DNA from: Actinomycetes bacterium
GTDB lineage: Bacteria; Actinomycetota; Acidimicrobiia; Acidimicrobiales; RAAP-2
Assembly: GCA_021801235.1 (NCBI GenBank)
Contig: JAJYYG010000128.1
Coordinates: forward strand, 1 to 33,463
Direction: 5' to 3'
Length of the DNA: 33,463 bases
Position 1 is the first letter of the stretch; every line of letters starts with the position of its first letter. The notes under the pieces are model-generated. The model did not search any database, was not told where the DNA came from, and worked only from the letters and a program-made list of their open reading frames with translations. The position numbers and the translations under genes are program-made. Shown here one piece after another: positions 7,953 through 16,813 of this stretch.

Positions 7953-9189
7953 GGGGTCGAGGGCCGTGGCAGAGACGGTCGCGCTCTGTCGGCCCGAGGT
8001 GGTCTGTGCGTACCCGATCTCGCCCCAGACCCACATCATCGAAGCGGTGGGCGTGCTGGTGCGCACCGGTGCGCTCGCTCCGTGCGAATTCGTCAACGTC
8101 GAGTCGGAGTTCGCCGCCATGTCGGTGTCGATCGGGGCCTCGGCGGCCGGAGCCCGTGCGTACACCGCCACCGCCAGCCAGGGCCTCCTCTTCATGATCG
8201 AGGCGGTCTACAACGCGGCGGGGCTCGGGCTGCCGGTGGTGATGACCCTCGCCAACCGGGCCGTGGGTGCGCCGATCAACATCTGGAACGACCACAGCGA
8301 CGCCATGGCCGTGCGCGACTCCGGTTGGATCCAGCTCTTCGCCGAGACGAACCAGGAGGCCGCCGACCTGCACATCCAGGCCTTCCGGCTGGCCGAGTCG
8401 CTGTCGCTCCCGGTCATGGTGGCGATGGACGGCTTCATCCTGACCCACGCCATCGAACGGGTCGACCTGGCCACCCAGGAGCAGGTCGACGCCTTCCTGC
8501 CGCCGTACGAGCCCCGGCAGGTGCTCGACCCGGCGGACCCGGTCTCCATCGGTGCGATGGTGGGCCCGGAGGCCTTCGAGGAGGTCCGCTACCTCGCCCA
8601 CCTCCGGCAGGTCGACGCGCTCACGGCCATCCCGGCCGTCGCGTCCGAGTTCGCGGAGCACTTCGGCCGCTCCTCGGGTGGCCTGCTGCGCCCCTACCGC
8701 TGCGAGGGTGCGGACACCGTGGTGGTAGCCCTCGGATCGGTGCTCGGGACCATCAAGGACACCGTCGACGCCATGCGGGACGACGGGCTGGCGGTCGGTG
8801 TCGTCGGCATCACGTCGTTCCGGCCGTTCCCCGCCGCGGCCGTCCGCGAGGCGCTGGCGGCCGCCCGGAGGGTGGTGGTGGTGGAGAAGGCGTTCAGCAT
8901 CGGGTTCGGTGGCGTGCTCTCCACCGACGTGGCGATGGCGCTCACCGGGTCGGGCACCCCGGTCACGACGGTCGTGGCCGGTCTCGGGGGACGGCCGATC
9001 ACCGGTGCCTCGCTCCGGGAGTGCTTCGAGGCGGCAGCGGCGGGCCGGGCGGAACCCCTCGTCTTCCTCGATCTGAACCGCTCCCTGATCGACCGCGACC
9101 TCGAGCGCAGCTCGGCACGCCGGAGGACCGGTCCGACCGCGGAGAACGTGCTGCGTGACCTGGGAACCGTTGCGTCGGGGCCGACCTGA
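7936..9189 (+). CDS. porA: pyruvate:ferredoxin oxidoreductase, alpha subunit
   Basis: A 417-aa alpha subunit. It begins with the pyrimidine-binding segment (AVAETVALCRP, then YPISPQT at 26-32), followed by ESEFAAMSVSIGASAAGAR and TASQGLLFM. The block ANRAVGAPINIWNDHSDAM is typical of pyruvate-specific PorA rather than 2-oxoglutarate-specific KorA, which is the reason for naming pyruvate as substrate. The C-terminal transketolase-like domain (ALGSVLGTIKDTVD, FRPFP, VVVEKAFSIGFGG) is complete. The start is ATG at 7936, inside the end of porG with an AAGGAGC-type ribosome binding site, so translation is likely coupled. Confidence 0.93.
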   Translation: MLRQIEGSRAVAETVALCRPEVVCAYPISPQTHIIEAVGVLVRTGALAPCEFVNVESEFAAMSVSIGASAAGARAYTATASQGLLFMIEAVYNAAGLGLPVVMTLANRAVGAPINIWNDHSDAMAVRDSGWIQLFAETNQEAADLHIQAFRLAESLSLPVMVAMDGFILTHAIERVDLATQEQVDAFLPPYEPRQVLDPADPVSIGAMVGPEAFEEVRYLAHLRQVDALTAIPAVASEFAEHFGRSSGGLLRPYRCEGADTVVVALGSVLGTIKDTVDAMRDDGLAVGVVGITSFRPFPAAAVREALAAARRVVVVEKAFSIGFGGVLSTDVAMALTGSGTPVTTVVAGLGGRPITGASLRECFEAAAAGRAEPLVFLDLNRSLIDRDLERSSARRRTGPTAENVLRDLGTVASGPT

Positions 9190-9199
9190 GGAGATGATG

Positions 9200-10438
9200 A
9201 TGCCCGAATTCGCGACGGACGGCGGCCCGACTGCAGCCCGGGAGTCCGGGTCCCCCGGATCGGTGGAACCGCCGGGATCCGGGGGGGCGGGAGCCGCTGT
9301 CCGGTCGGAGGATCCGCCCGGATCCAGGGACGCAACGGGACCGGCGTCCCCGTCTTCCGGACAGCCGGTCAAGTTCTACCAGGTGGGGAGCTTCGCGGTC
9401 GGGAACCGGCTGCTCGATCCCTCCTACCGGACCGTCCAGTCCGACGCACTCCGCACCAACGCTCTCGACTCCGGGCACCGCGCCTGCCAGGGGTGCGGCG
9501 AGGCGCTCGGGGCGCGCTACGCGCTCGACGCGGCGATGCGGGCCACCGGAGGGTCGATGGTGGCGGTCAACGCCACCGGCTGCCTCGAGGTGTTCTCCAC
9601 CCCCTACCCGGAGAGCTCGTGGCGGATCCCCTGGCTCCACTCGCTGTTCGGGAACACGCCGGCCGTCGCCACCGGCGTGGCGGCCGCGCTCCGGGTCAAG
9701 GGTCGCCCGGAGGTCCGGGTCGTCGGCCAGGCGGGCGACGGCGGAACGGTCGACATCGGGTTCGGCTGCCTCTCGGGCATGTTCGAGCGCAACGACGACG
9801 TCCTGTTCATCTGCTACGACAATGAGGCCTACATGAACACCGGCGTCCAGCGCTCGGCGGCCACGCCGCCGGCGGCACGTACCGCCACCACCGAGGCGGT
9901 CGGCGACGAGCCGGGCAACCCCTTCGGACAGGGCAAGAACCTCCCGGTCCTGGCCATGGCCCACGACATCCCCTACGTGGCGACGGCGACGGTCGCCGAC
10001 CTCCACGACCTCGAACGGAAGGTGGAGCGGGCGATGGAGATCCGCGGGGCTCGCTACCTCCACCTCTTCGTACCGTGCCCCCTGGGATGGGGGGCCGCCC
10101 CGCGCGACACGATCCGCCTGGCGCGCCTGGCCAAGGAGACGGGCCTGTTCCCGGTGTTCGAGGCCGAGCACGGAGTGGTCACCGCGGTGTCGCAGATCCG
10201 CCGCCAGGTACCGGTCGAGGAGTACCTCCGCCCGCAGGGACGGTACCGTCACCTGTTCGACCCCGCCGACCCCGACGGGCCGCCCGCCCGTCCCGAGACC
10301 GTCCGACGCATCCAGGAGATCGCCGACCGCAACATCGCGCGCTACGGACTGGTGGGACCGGCAGGGTCGGACGCGCCGGGCGAAGCCGGCCCGTCCGACC
10401 CGTCCGGCCGGCCGTACGAAACCGGGGAGGCCCGCTGA
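9200..10438 (+). CDS. porB: pyruvate:ferredoxin oxidoreductase, beta subunit
   Basis: A 412-aa TPP- and [4Fe-4S]-binding beta subunit. The four cluster cysteines can be placed: C96 and C99 (CQGCG), C128 (NATGC) and C293 (VPCPLGWG). The TPP/Mg motif runs from GDGGTVDIG (179-187) to YDNEAYMNTG (206-215). The first 55 residues are a Gly/Pro/Ser-rich extension not needed for the fold. Three ATGs lie in a row (9194, 9197, 9200); the last is preferred because GAGGAG at 9188-9193 is then 6 nt upstream, whereas it would abut the first. The stop overlaps the next gene as TGATG. Confidence 0.93.
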   Translation: MPEFATDGGPTAARESGSPGSVEPPGSGGAGAAVRSEDPPGSRDATGPASPSSGQPVKFYQVGSFAVGNRLLDPSYRTVQSDALRTNALDSGHRACQGCGEALGARYALDAAMRATGGSMVAVNATGCLEVFSTPYPESSWRIPWLHSLFGNTPAVATGVAAALRVKGRPEVRVVGQAGDGGTVDIGFGCLSGMFERNDDVLFICYDNEAYMNTGVQRSAATPPAARTATTEAVGDEPGNPFGQGKNLPVLAMAHDIPYVATATVADLHDLERKVERAMEIRGARYLHLFVPCPLGWGAAPRDTIRLARLAKETGLFPVFEAEHGVVTAVSQIRRQVPVEEYLRPQGRYRHLFDPADPDGPPARPETVRRIQEIADRNIARYGLVGPAGSDAPGEAGPSDPSGRPYETGEAR

Positions 10439-12087
10439 TGGAAGAGCCGTTCGCCATCACCCTCGATCCCGGGTCGAGCCGCGCCAACCGAACCGGCTCG
10501 TGGCGGGTCGAGCGCCCGGTCTACGTGGACCGGCTCCCCCCGTGCAACGACGCCTGCCCGGCCGGGGAGAACATCCAGCGGTGGCTGTATGCCGCCGAGG
10601 ACGGTAGCTACGAGGCGGCGTGGCGGTCGCTTGTGGAGGACAGCCCGCTCCCGGCGGTGATGGGACGCATCTGCTACCACCCGTGCGAGACGGCCTGCAA
10701 CCGGGCCCAGCTCGACGAGACGGTCGGGATCCACGGCCTCGAGCGCTTCCTCGGCGACCAGGCGATCGAGCACGGGTGGGGGCTCGCCGCGCCGCCGGCC
10801 GACTCGGGGCGGCAGGTACTGGTGGTCGGCTCGGGACCGGCGGGCCTCTCGGCCGCCTACCACCTCCGGCGGGCCGGGCACCGGGTCACCATCCGGGAGT
10901 CGGCGGACCGGCCGGGGGGCATGTTGCGCTACGGCATCCCCGCCTACCGGCTGCCCCGACCCGTGCTCGACGCGGAGATCGACCGCATCGTGGCGACCGG
11001 GATCACGCTCGAGTGCGGGCAGCCCGTGGCCGACCTGGCGGAGACCATGACCTCCGAACCCTGGGACGCGGTGTTCGTGGCGGTCGGCGCCCAACGGGGA
11101 CGCGACGCCGGCATCCCGGCGGGCGACTCGGCACGGATCCTCGACGCGGTCACCCTGCTGCGCGGCATGGAGGACCAGGCACCGCCGATGCTCGGCCGCC
11201 GGGTGGCCGTCTACGGCGGCGGCAACACCGCCCTGGACGCGGCTCGCACCGCCCGCCGGCTCGGAGCCACCGACACGGTGGTCATCTACCGACGGACCCG
11301 GGACCGCATGCCCGCCCACGAGAGCGAGGTCGAAGACGCCCTGGACGAAGGGGTCCGGATGCGTTGGCTGTCCACCATCGCCCGCGTCGAGCAGGGCTCG
11401 CTGCTGCTGGAGCGGATGGTCCTGGACGAGCACGGCTTCCCCCAGCCGACGGGCGAGCTCGAGGAGCTGGGTGCCGACACCGTGGTCCTCGCCCTCGGGC
11501 AGGAGTCCGATCTGTCCCTGGTGGAGCGGGTTCCGGGCATCGAGATCGCGGACGGCGTGGTCCGGGTCGGTTCCGACCTCATGACCGGACGCGCCGGGCT
11601 CTTCGCCGGGGGTGACATGATCGATCCGGCCTCGGCCGACCGGCCGCCCGAGGAGCGGACCGCCACCGTGGCCATCGGCCACGGCAAGCGGGCGGCACGG
11701 GCGATCGACGCCTGGCTCGCAGGACGCCGACCGGAGCCGGTCCCGCGCCACGAGATCGCCGGGTTCGACCACCTCAACACCTGGTACTACTCGGACGCGC
11801 CCCCGACGGTGCAGCCGAGGCTCGACCTCGCCAGGCGGCAGTCCACCTTCGACGAGGTGGTCGGTGGCCTCGACGAGTCCACCGCGCTGTTCGAGGCCCG
11901 CAGGTGCCTCTCGTGCGGGAACTGCTTCGAGTGCGACAACTGCTTCGGGGTCTGCCCCGACAACGCGGTCGTCAAGCTCGGGCCGGGGCTCCGCTACCGG
12001 TTCGACTACGACTACTGCAAGGGCTGTGGGATCTGCGTGGAGGAGTGCCCCTGCGGCGCCATCGTGATGGAGCCGGAGCAGGTCTGA
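10438..12087 (+). CDS. GltD-like NAD(P)H oxidoreductase fused to a C-terminal ferredoxin domain (POR electron carrier)
   Basis: A 549-aa three-part protein. Residues 30-110 are the Fe-S helical domain seen in glutamate synthase small subunits, with C36, C40, C79, C83 and C87. Residues 125-450 are the FAD/NAD(P) oxidoreductase, with FAD motif GSGPAG (131-136), a VYGGGNTALDAARTARR dinucleotide site, and a C-terminal FAD loop around GLFAGGD. Residues 485-549 are a two-cluster ferredoxin (C490-xx-C-xx-C, C499-xx-C502-xxx-C506, then C527, C530, C533, C537) like the delta subunit of four-subunit PORs. It starts at ATG 10438, overlapping porB by 1 nt. It probably replaces the delta subunit and passes electrons between the POR core and NAD(P)H; which nucleotide is used cannot be read from the sequence. 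Confidence 0.88.
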   Translation: MEEPFAITLDPGSSRANRTGSWRVERPVYVDRLPPCNDACPAGENIQRWLYAAEDGSYEAAWRSLVEDSPLPAVMGRICYHPCETACNRAQLDETVGIHGLERFLGDQAIEHGWGLAAPPADSGRQVLVVGSGPAGLSAAYHLRRAGHRVTIRESADRPGGMLRYGIPAYRLPRPVLDAEIDRIVATGITLECGQPVADLAETMTSEPWDAVFVAVGAQRGRDAGIPAGDSARILDAVTLLRGMEDQAPPMLGRRVAVYGGGNTALDAARTARRLGATDTVVIYRRTRDRMPAHESEVEDALDEGVRMRWLSTIARVEQGSLLLERMVLDEHGFPQPTGELEELGADTVVLALGQESDLSLVERVPGIEIADGVVRVGSDLMTGRAGLFAGGDMIDPASADRPPEERTATVAIGHGKRAARAIDAWLAGRRPEPVPRHEIAGFDHLNTWYYSDAPPTVQPRLDLARRQSTFDEVVGGLDESTALFEARRCLSCGNCFECDNCFGVCPDNAVVKLGPGLRYRFDYDYCKGCGICVEECPCGAIVMEPEQV

Positions 12088-12089
12088 CC

Positions 12090-13802
12090 GTGGGGGTCCC
12101 CGCCGCTCACCGGCCCCCCCGGGGGGCTTCCCCGGGCCCGGACGCCGATCCGGGTGCCGGAACCGTGGTCCCGACGGCCGGTACCCCGACGGCCGGGTAC
12201 CCGGCCGGGGCCGGCCGCTGGCTCACCCTCACCGTCCTCTGTGTCAGCGTGCTCATCATCAGCCTCGACAACACGGTGCTCAACGTGGCCCTGCCGACGC
12301 TGGTGCGGGACCTGCACGCATCGTCGAGCCAGCTCCAGTGGGTGGTCGACGCCTACGCCGTGGTCTTCGCCGGGCTCCTCCTGGTGATCGGCAGCCTCGG
12401 CGACCGGCTGGGTCGCAAGTGGGTCTTCCTGGCCGGGCTCGGGGTGTTCGCCACCGGGTCCGCTGCCTCGGCCTTCTCCGGGTCGACCGACGCGCTCATC
12501 GCGTCACGGGCCTTCATGGGTATCGGGGCCGCTGCCATCATGCCGTCGACGCTCTCGATCCTCACCAACGTCTTCACCCGGCCCGACCAGCGGGCCCGGG
12601 CCATCGGTATCTGGTCGGGGACGACCGGCCTGGGCGTGGCGCTCGGACCGATCCTCGGAGGGTGGCTGCTGGCCCACTTCTGGTGGGGGTCGGTCTTCCT
12701 CATCAACGTCCCCATCGCCGCGGTCGGGGGGGTGGCCGCTCTCTGGCTCGTCCCCAACTCCAAGAACCCGGCGAGCAAGCGGTCCGACCCCCTCGGCGCC
12801 GTGCTCTCCATCGCCGGCATGGGCCTCCTCCTCTGGGGGATCATCGAGGCCCCGGGGCGGTCGTGGAGCTCGCCGCTCGTCATCGGAGCGATCGTCGCCG
12901 CCATCATCCTGCTGGCTGCGTTCGTCCTCTGGGAGCAGCGGTGCACCCACCCCATGATCGAGGTCTCGTTCTTCCGGTCCCGCAGGTTCTCGGTCGCTAT
13001 GGCCGCCATGGCCATGGTGATCTTCGCCCTGATGGGCGGGCTCTTCCTCCTCACCCAGTACCTGCAGTTCTCGCTCTCGTACAGCCCGTTCCAGACCGGG
13101 CTGCGGATCGCGCCGATCGCCGCGGTGCTGTTGGTGGTGGCCCCGCTGTCGACCGTGGTCGACGGGTGGGTCGGCTCCAAGCCGGTCGTGGCCGGCGGCA
13201 TGGCCATGATCGCGACCGGGCTGGTCCTGCTGGCCCGGACCACCGTGCACGGGACGTACGACCAGGCCCTGCCGGGCTTCTTCCTCCTGGGGATCGGGAC
13301 CGGGTTCGCCTTCGCCCCCTCGACCGAGGCGGTGATGGGCTCGTTGCCCCTGGAGCGGGCCGGAGTGGGATCCGCCATCAACAGCGCCGCCCTCCAGACC
13401 GGCGGCGCTCTGGGCGTGGGGGTGCTCGGGAGCCTGCTCAACACCCGCTACCAGAGCCATCTGGCCCCGACGCTCGCCCATGCCGCCATCCCCCCATCGG
13501 TCCGGGACGTCATCCTCGGCTCGGTCGGGGGGGCGCTCGCCGTGGCCCAGCATGCCGGGGGGACCCTGGGCGCCGAGCTGGCATCCGTGGCGCGCCAGTC
13601 GTTCATGAGCGGGATGGATCTCGCCATGCTGGTCGGAGCGCTGGTGGTCGCCGCCGCCGGGGTGGTGGTGCTGGTGCTCCTCCCCAACCGGCGGCCGGTG
13701 GGTCCGGACGGTGGGGCGAGCCTGGAGGGTCCGGCGGGTCCCGTGGGTCCGGATGACCCCGATGGGTCACGCGCGTCCGGGGTCCCGACCACGGCCCCGT
13801 AG
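12090..13802 (+). CDS. MFS transporter, DHA2 (EmrB/QacA) family, 14 membrane segments
   Basis: A 570-aa drug:H+ antiporter-family protein. The family motifs LDNTVLNVALPTL (59-71) and GSLGDRLGRK (101-110, motif A) are present, and the count and spacing of hydrophobic stretches fit 14 helices. A proton-driven efflux role is family knowledge; the substrate is unknown. The first 42 residues are Gly/Pro/Thr-rich with a repeated TAG(T/Y)P pattern, and the last 35 are also low-complexity. The start is GTG at 12090, only 2 nt after the stop of the GltD-ferredoxin gene, so it is probably read from the POR operon. It converges on the acyl-CoA synthetase gene. Confidence 0.88.
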   Translation: MGVPAAHRPPRGASPGPDADPGAGTVVPTAGTPTAGYPAGAGRWLTLTVLCVSVLIISLDNTVLNVALPTLVRDLHASSSQLQWVVDAYAVVFAGLLLVIGSLGDRLGRKWVFLAGLGVFATGSAASAFSGSTDALIASRAFMGIGAAAIMPSTLSILTNVFTRPDQRARAIGIWSGTTGLGVALGPILGGWLLAHFWWGSVFLINVPIAAVGGVAALWLVPNSKNPASKRSDPLGAVLSIAGMGLLLWGIIEAPGRSWSSPLVIGAIVAAIILLAAFVLWEQRCTHPMIEVSFFRSRRFSVAMAAMAMVIFALMGGLFLLTQYLQFSLSYSPFQTGLRIAPIAAVLLVVAPLSTVVDGWVGSKPVVAGGMAMIATGLVLLARTTVHGTYDQALPGFFLLGIGTGFAFAPSTEAVMGSLPLERAGVGSAINSAALQTGGALGVGVLGSLLNTRYQSHLAPTLAHAAIPPSVRDVILGSVGGALAVAQHAGGTLGAELASVARQSFMSGMDLAMLVGALVVAAAGVVVLVLLPNRRPVGPDGGASLEGPAGPVGPDDPDGSRASGVPTTAP

Positions 13803-13860
13803 CGGCACCCGCCTCTCGGTAGACCCCACGGCGGACTGCGCTGCAGCCGGAACCTGGCCG

Positions 13861-13945
13861 GACCGGGTGCAGAGCCGGACCGGGTGCAGAGCCGGACCGG
13901 GTGCAGAGCCGGACCGGGTGCAGAGCCGGACCGGGTGCAGAGCCG
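13861..13945. repeat. 17-bp tandem array between convergent genes
   Basis: Five perfect copies of GACCGGGTGCAGAGCCG. The last base of the array touches the stop codon (TAG, minus strand) of the GNAT/acyl-CoA synthetase gene, and the array fills most of the 143-bp gap to the MFS stop codon. Confidence 0.95.
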
Positions 13946-16813
13946 CTATCCGAGATGCCGGGTGTCGTCCGGGGGTGGTGGCGGCTCCGGGGAGAGGCGG
14001 AGCCGGGCGTCGACGACCACGACCCCCGCGGGTGTGGCGATGACCGGGTTGGCGTCCATCTCGACCAGCTCGGGGAAGTCCTCGGCCAGGCGCCCGACCC
14101 GGAGCAGCAGGTCGACCAGCCCGCCGACGTCCACCGGCTTCGATCCGCGGTAGCCGGTCAGCATCGGTGCGCCCTTGATCCCCTCGACCATCTCCCGAGC
14201 GTCCACGTCGGTCAGCGGAGCCAGGCGCATCACGTGGTCCTCGAGGACCTCGACCGCCACACCGCCCAGCCCGAAGAGCACCTGGGGGCCGAACGCCCGG
14301 TCCTGGACGAATCCGACCAGGGTCTCCACGCCGGGTTCCGCCATCGGCTGCACCACCACCCCGGTCATCTCGGGACCGATCCCGTCCCGCATCGCCCGAT
14401 AGGCATCCTGCACCGCAGCCACGGTGGTGAGGTCGAGCCGCACCCCGCCGATGTCGCTCTTGTGGACGATGCCGGGCCCGACCGCCTTGATCACCACCGG
14501 GAACCCCATCCGGGCCGCCGCCTCCCCCGCCTCCTCGGCGTCGCCGACCCGCACCGTGGGCTGCACCGGGATGCCGAACGCGGCGAGGACGTCCAGGGCC
14601 GCGTCACCGGTGACCCAGCCGTCGTCGTCGGCGACCCCGACCAGCCTGCGCCTCGCCTCACCCACGTCGATCCGGTCCAGATCCGGGACGGTGCCCGGGT
14701 CCTTCGACCGCCAGGTGGCGTAGTCCGCCGCGTGGGCCAGGGCGCGGATGGCCGTCTCGGGGTAGGTGAAGCTCGGGATCGGCCGGCGGGCCCCGGCCAG
14801 GATGTCGTGGCCGCTCCGGGTGCCGAGCAGGCTGGCCACGATGGGCTTGGGACGTTCGGGGGAGGCGGCGTCGGCGGCGGCGGCGATCGCACGGGCGACG
14901 TCGTCGGTGGCGGTCACCAGCGGAGGGGTGAACACGACGACCACCGCGTCCACGTCGTCGTCGGCGAGCAGCACCTCGAGGCTCAAACGGTACGACTCGG
15001 CGCTGGCCGAGGCCCCGAGATCCACCGGGTTCCCGACCCCTCCCGCCGTGGGGGTGATCGCACGCAGCGCCGCCTGGGTGGCCGCCGACAGCTCGGCCAC
15101 CACCAGCCCGTTGCCGCTGCTGGCATCGGCCGCCAGCACACCGGGACCGCCCGAGTTGGTGAGCACCGCCACCCGCCGCCCAACCGGGAGCGGCTGGTGG
15201 ACCAGCGTCTCGGCCGTGTCGAACAGCTCCTCGACGGTGTCCACCCGCACCACCCCCGCCTTCCGGAAGAGGGCGTCCACCGCCTGCTCCGGGCTGGCCA
15301 GCGCGGCGGTGTGCGACGAGGCGGCCCGCCGGCCGGCGCGCGAGCGGCCGCTCTTGACCACCACGATCGGCTTGGTGGCACCGATCCGGCGGGCCAGCCG
15401 CGCGAACTTGCGGGCGTTCCCGAAGGACTCGAGGTACAACAGGATGACGTCGGTGTCGTCGTCCTGCTCCCACCAGGTGAGCAGGTCGTTGCCGCTGATG
15501 TCGGCCTTGTTCCCGAGCGAGACGAAGCTCGAGAGCCCCAGGTCGCGACCTTTGGCCTCGGCCAGGATGGCGATCCCCAGTCCGCCGGACTGCGATCCGA
15601 ACCCGACCCGGCCGGCGATGGGGACGTCGGCGGCGAAGGTGGCGTTCATCGACACCGCCGGGTCGGTGTTGAGCACGCCGAAGCAGTTGGGCCCGACCAT
15701 GCGCATGCTGTGGTCGTGGGCGGACCGCACCGCCGCGTGCTGGGCCTCCCTGCCCTCGGGGCCCGCCTCGGCGAACCCGGCGGAGACCACGACCAGCGCC
15801 CCCACTCCCCGGCGCCCGCAGGCCTCCACCGTGTCGGCGACCAGGGCGGCCGGCACCGCCACCACCGCCAGGTCCACGCGTTCCGGCACGGCGTCGATGC
15901 TCGGCCAGCAGGGGATGGAGGCGACGTGGGTGGCGTTCGGATTGACCGGGTAGACGGGTCCCTGCAGTCCGCTCCCGACCAGGTTGCGGACCAGCTCGTA
16001 GCCGATGGTCCCCGGATGGCGGGAGGCGCCGATGACCGCGACCGAGCGCGGGCGCAACAGGGGCTCCATCGAACGCACCACGGCGACGGCGTCCCGGTGG
16101 TCGGCGGCGTCGAGGGCCTGCTGGCTCGGTGCGATGTCGAGGACGACGCTCACCACGTCGCGGTCCCGGCTGGTGCGGCGGGCGAAGCCGACGGCGGCGA
16201 AGACGTCGAGCATCCGCTTGTTGACGAGGAGCGTGTCGGCGACGAACCGCTTGATGCCGTGGCGGCGGGCCGCGCTGGCGAGGTACTCGAAGAGGATGGT
16301 GCCGAGCCCGAGCCCCTGGTGGTCGTCGTCGACCACGAAGGCGACCTCGGCCTCTGCACTGCCCACCGGCCGGTCGTACTGGGCGATGGCGAGGAACGTC
16401 CCCTGCCGCTCGGCCACCAGGGCCAGGTGATCGGGATCGCCGTTCCGGGTCAGCTGCTCGAGCTCGTGGGGGGAGAGCCGCGGGTGGGCGCTGAAGTACC
16501 GGAGCTGGATACTGCCGGGCGAGAGCCGGCCGTGGAACTCCTCCACCGCAGGGATGTCGGCCGGCGTGAGAGGACGGATCTGCGCGGTGGTGCCGTCGGA
16601 GAGGAGCACGTCGGAACGGGCTGTGTCCTGGGCCGCGTCCCGGGTCACGTCCTGGGCTGCGTGCTCGGCTGCGTCCCTCCCATCGTCCGGGGCTGCGTCC
16701 CGGGTCCCGCCCGTCCCATCGTTCGGGGCTGCGTCCCGGGTCCCGCCCGTCCCATCGTCCGGGGCTGCGTCCGTCGCCGTCGCCTGCTCGTCCGTCCCGC
16801 TCGTCCGTTCCAT
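13946..16813 (-). CDS. GNAT acetyltransferase fused to NDP-forming acyl-CoA synthetase (Pat-type)
   Basis: A 955-aa fusion. Order: low-complexity N-terminus (1-68, DDGTGGTRDAAP repeats), GNAT domain (about 70-228, acetyl-CoA loop HQGLGLGTILFEYL), CoA-binding domain (about 250-345, VAVIGASRHPGTIGYE), succinyl-CoA-ligase-like domains (GPNCFGVLNT, GSQSGGLGIA), and a C-terminal ATP-grasp domain (about 735-945, FPVVIKAVGPGIVHKSDIGGV). The GNAT-first order matches actinobacterial Pat rather than enterobacterial Pat, where GNAT is last. His501 in ASSHTAAL sits where ADP-forming acetyl-CoA synthetases are phosphorylated, so the synthetase half may be active. The family acetylates lysines of acyl-CoA synthetases. 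The start is ATG 16813, with GAGGAGG about 9 nt upstream. It converges on the MFS gene. Confidence 0.9.
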   Translation of the reverse strand: MERTSGTDEQATATDAAPDDGTGGTRDAAPNDGTGGTRDAAPDDGRDAAEHAAQDVTRDAAQDTARSDVLLSDGTTAQIRPLTPADIPAVEEFHGRLSPGSIQLRYFSAHPRLSPHELEQLTRNGDPDHLALVAERQGTFLAIAQYDRPVGSAEAEVAFVVDDDHQGLGLGTILFEYLASAARRHGIKRFVADTLLVNKRMLDVFAAVGFARRTSRDRDVVSVVLDIAPSQQALDAADHRDAVAVVRSMEPLLRPRSVAVIGASRHPGTIGYELVRNLVGSGLQGPVYPVNPNATHVASIPCWPSIDAVPERVDLAVVAVPAALVADTVEACGRRGVGALVVVSAGFAEAGPEGREAQHAAVRSAHDHSMRMVGPNCFGVLNTDPAVSMNATFAADVPIAGRVGFGSQSGGLGIAILAEAKGRDLGLSSFVSLGNKADISGNDLLTWWEQDDDTDVILLYLESFGNARKFARLARRIGATKPIVVVKSGRSRAGRRAASSHTAALASPEQAVDALFRKAGVVRVDTVEELFDTAETLVHQPLPVGRRVAVLTNSGGPGVLAADASSGNGLVVAELSAATQAALRAITPTAGGVGNPVDLGASASAESYRLSLEVLLADDDVDAVVVVFTPPLVTATDDVARAIAAAADAASPERPKPIVASLLGTRSGHDILAGARRPIPSFTYPETAIRALAHAADYATWRSKDPGTVPDLDRIDVGEARRRLVGVADDDGWVTGDAALDVLAAFGIPVQPTVRVGDAEEAGEAAARMGFPVVIKAVGPGIVHKSDIGGVRLDLTTVAAVQDAYRAMRDGIGPEMTGVVVQPMAEPGVETLVGFVQDRAFGPQVLFGLGGVAVEVLEDHVMRLAPLTDVDAREMVEGIKGAPMLTGYRGSKPVDVGGLVDLLLRVGRLAEDFPELVEMDANPVIATPAGVVVVDARLRLSPEPPPPPDDTRHLG
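16689..16772. repeat. 36-bp tandem repeat in N-terminus of GNAT/synthetase fusion
   Basis: Two full 36-bp units (16689-16724 and 16725-16760, one mismatch) and one third of another. They encode 12-residue DDGTGGTRDAAP repeats in a disordered-looking leader before the GNAT domain. Confidence 0.88.
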
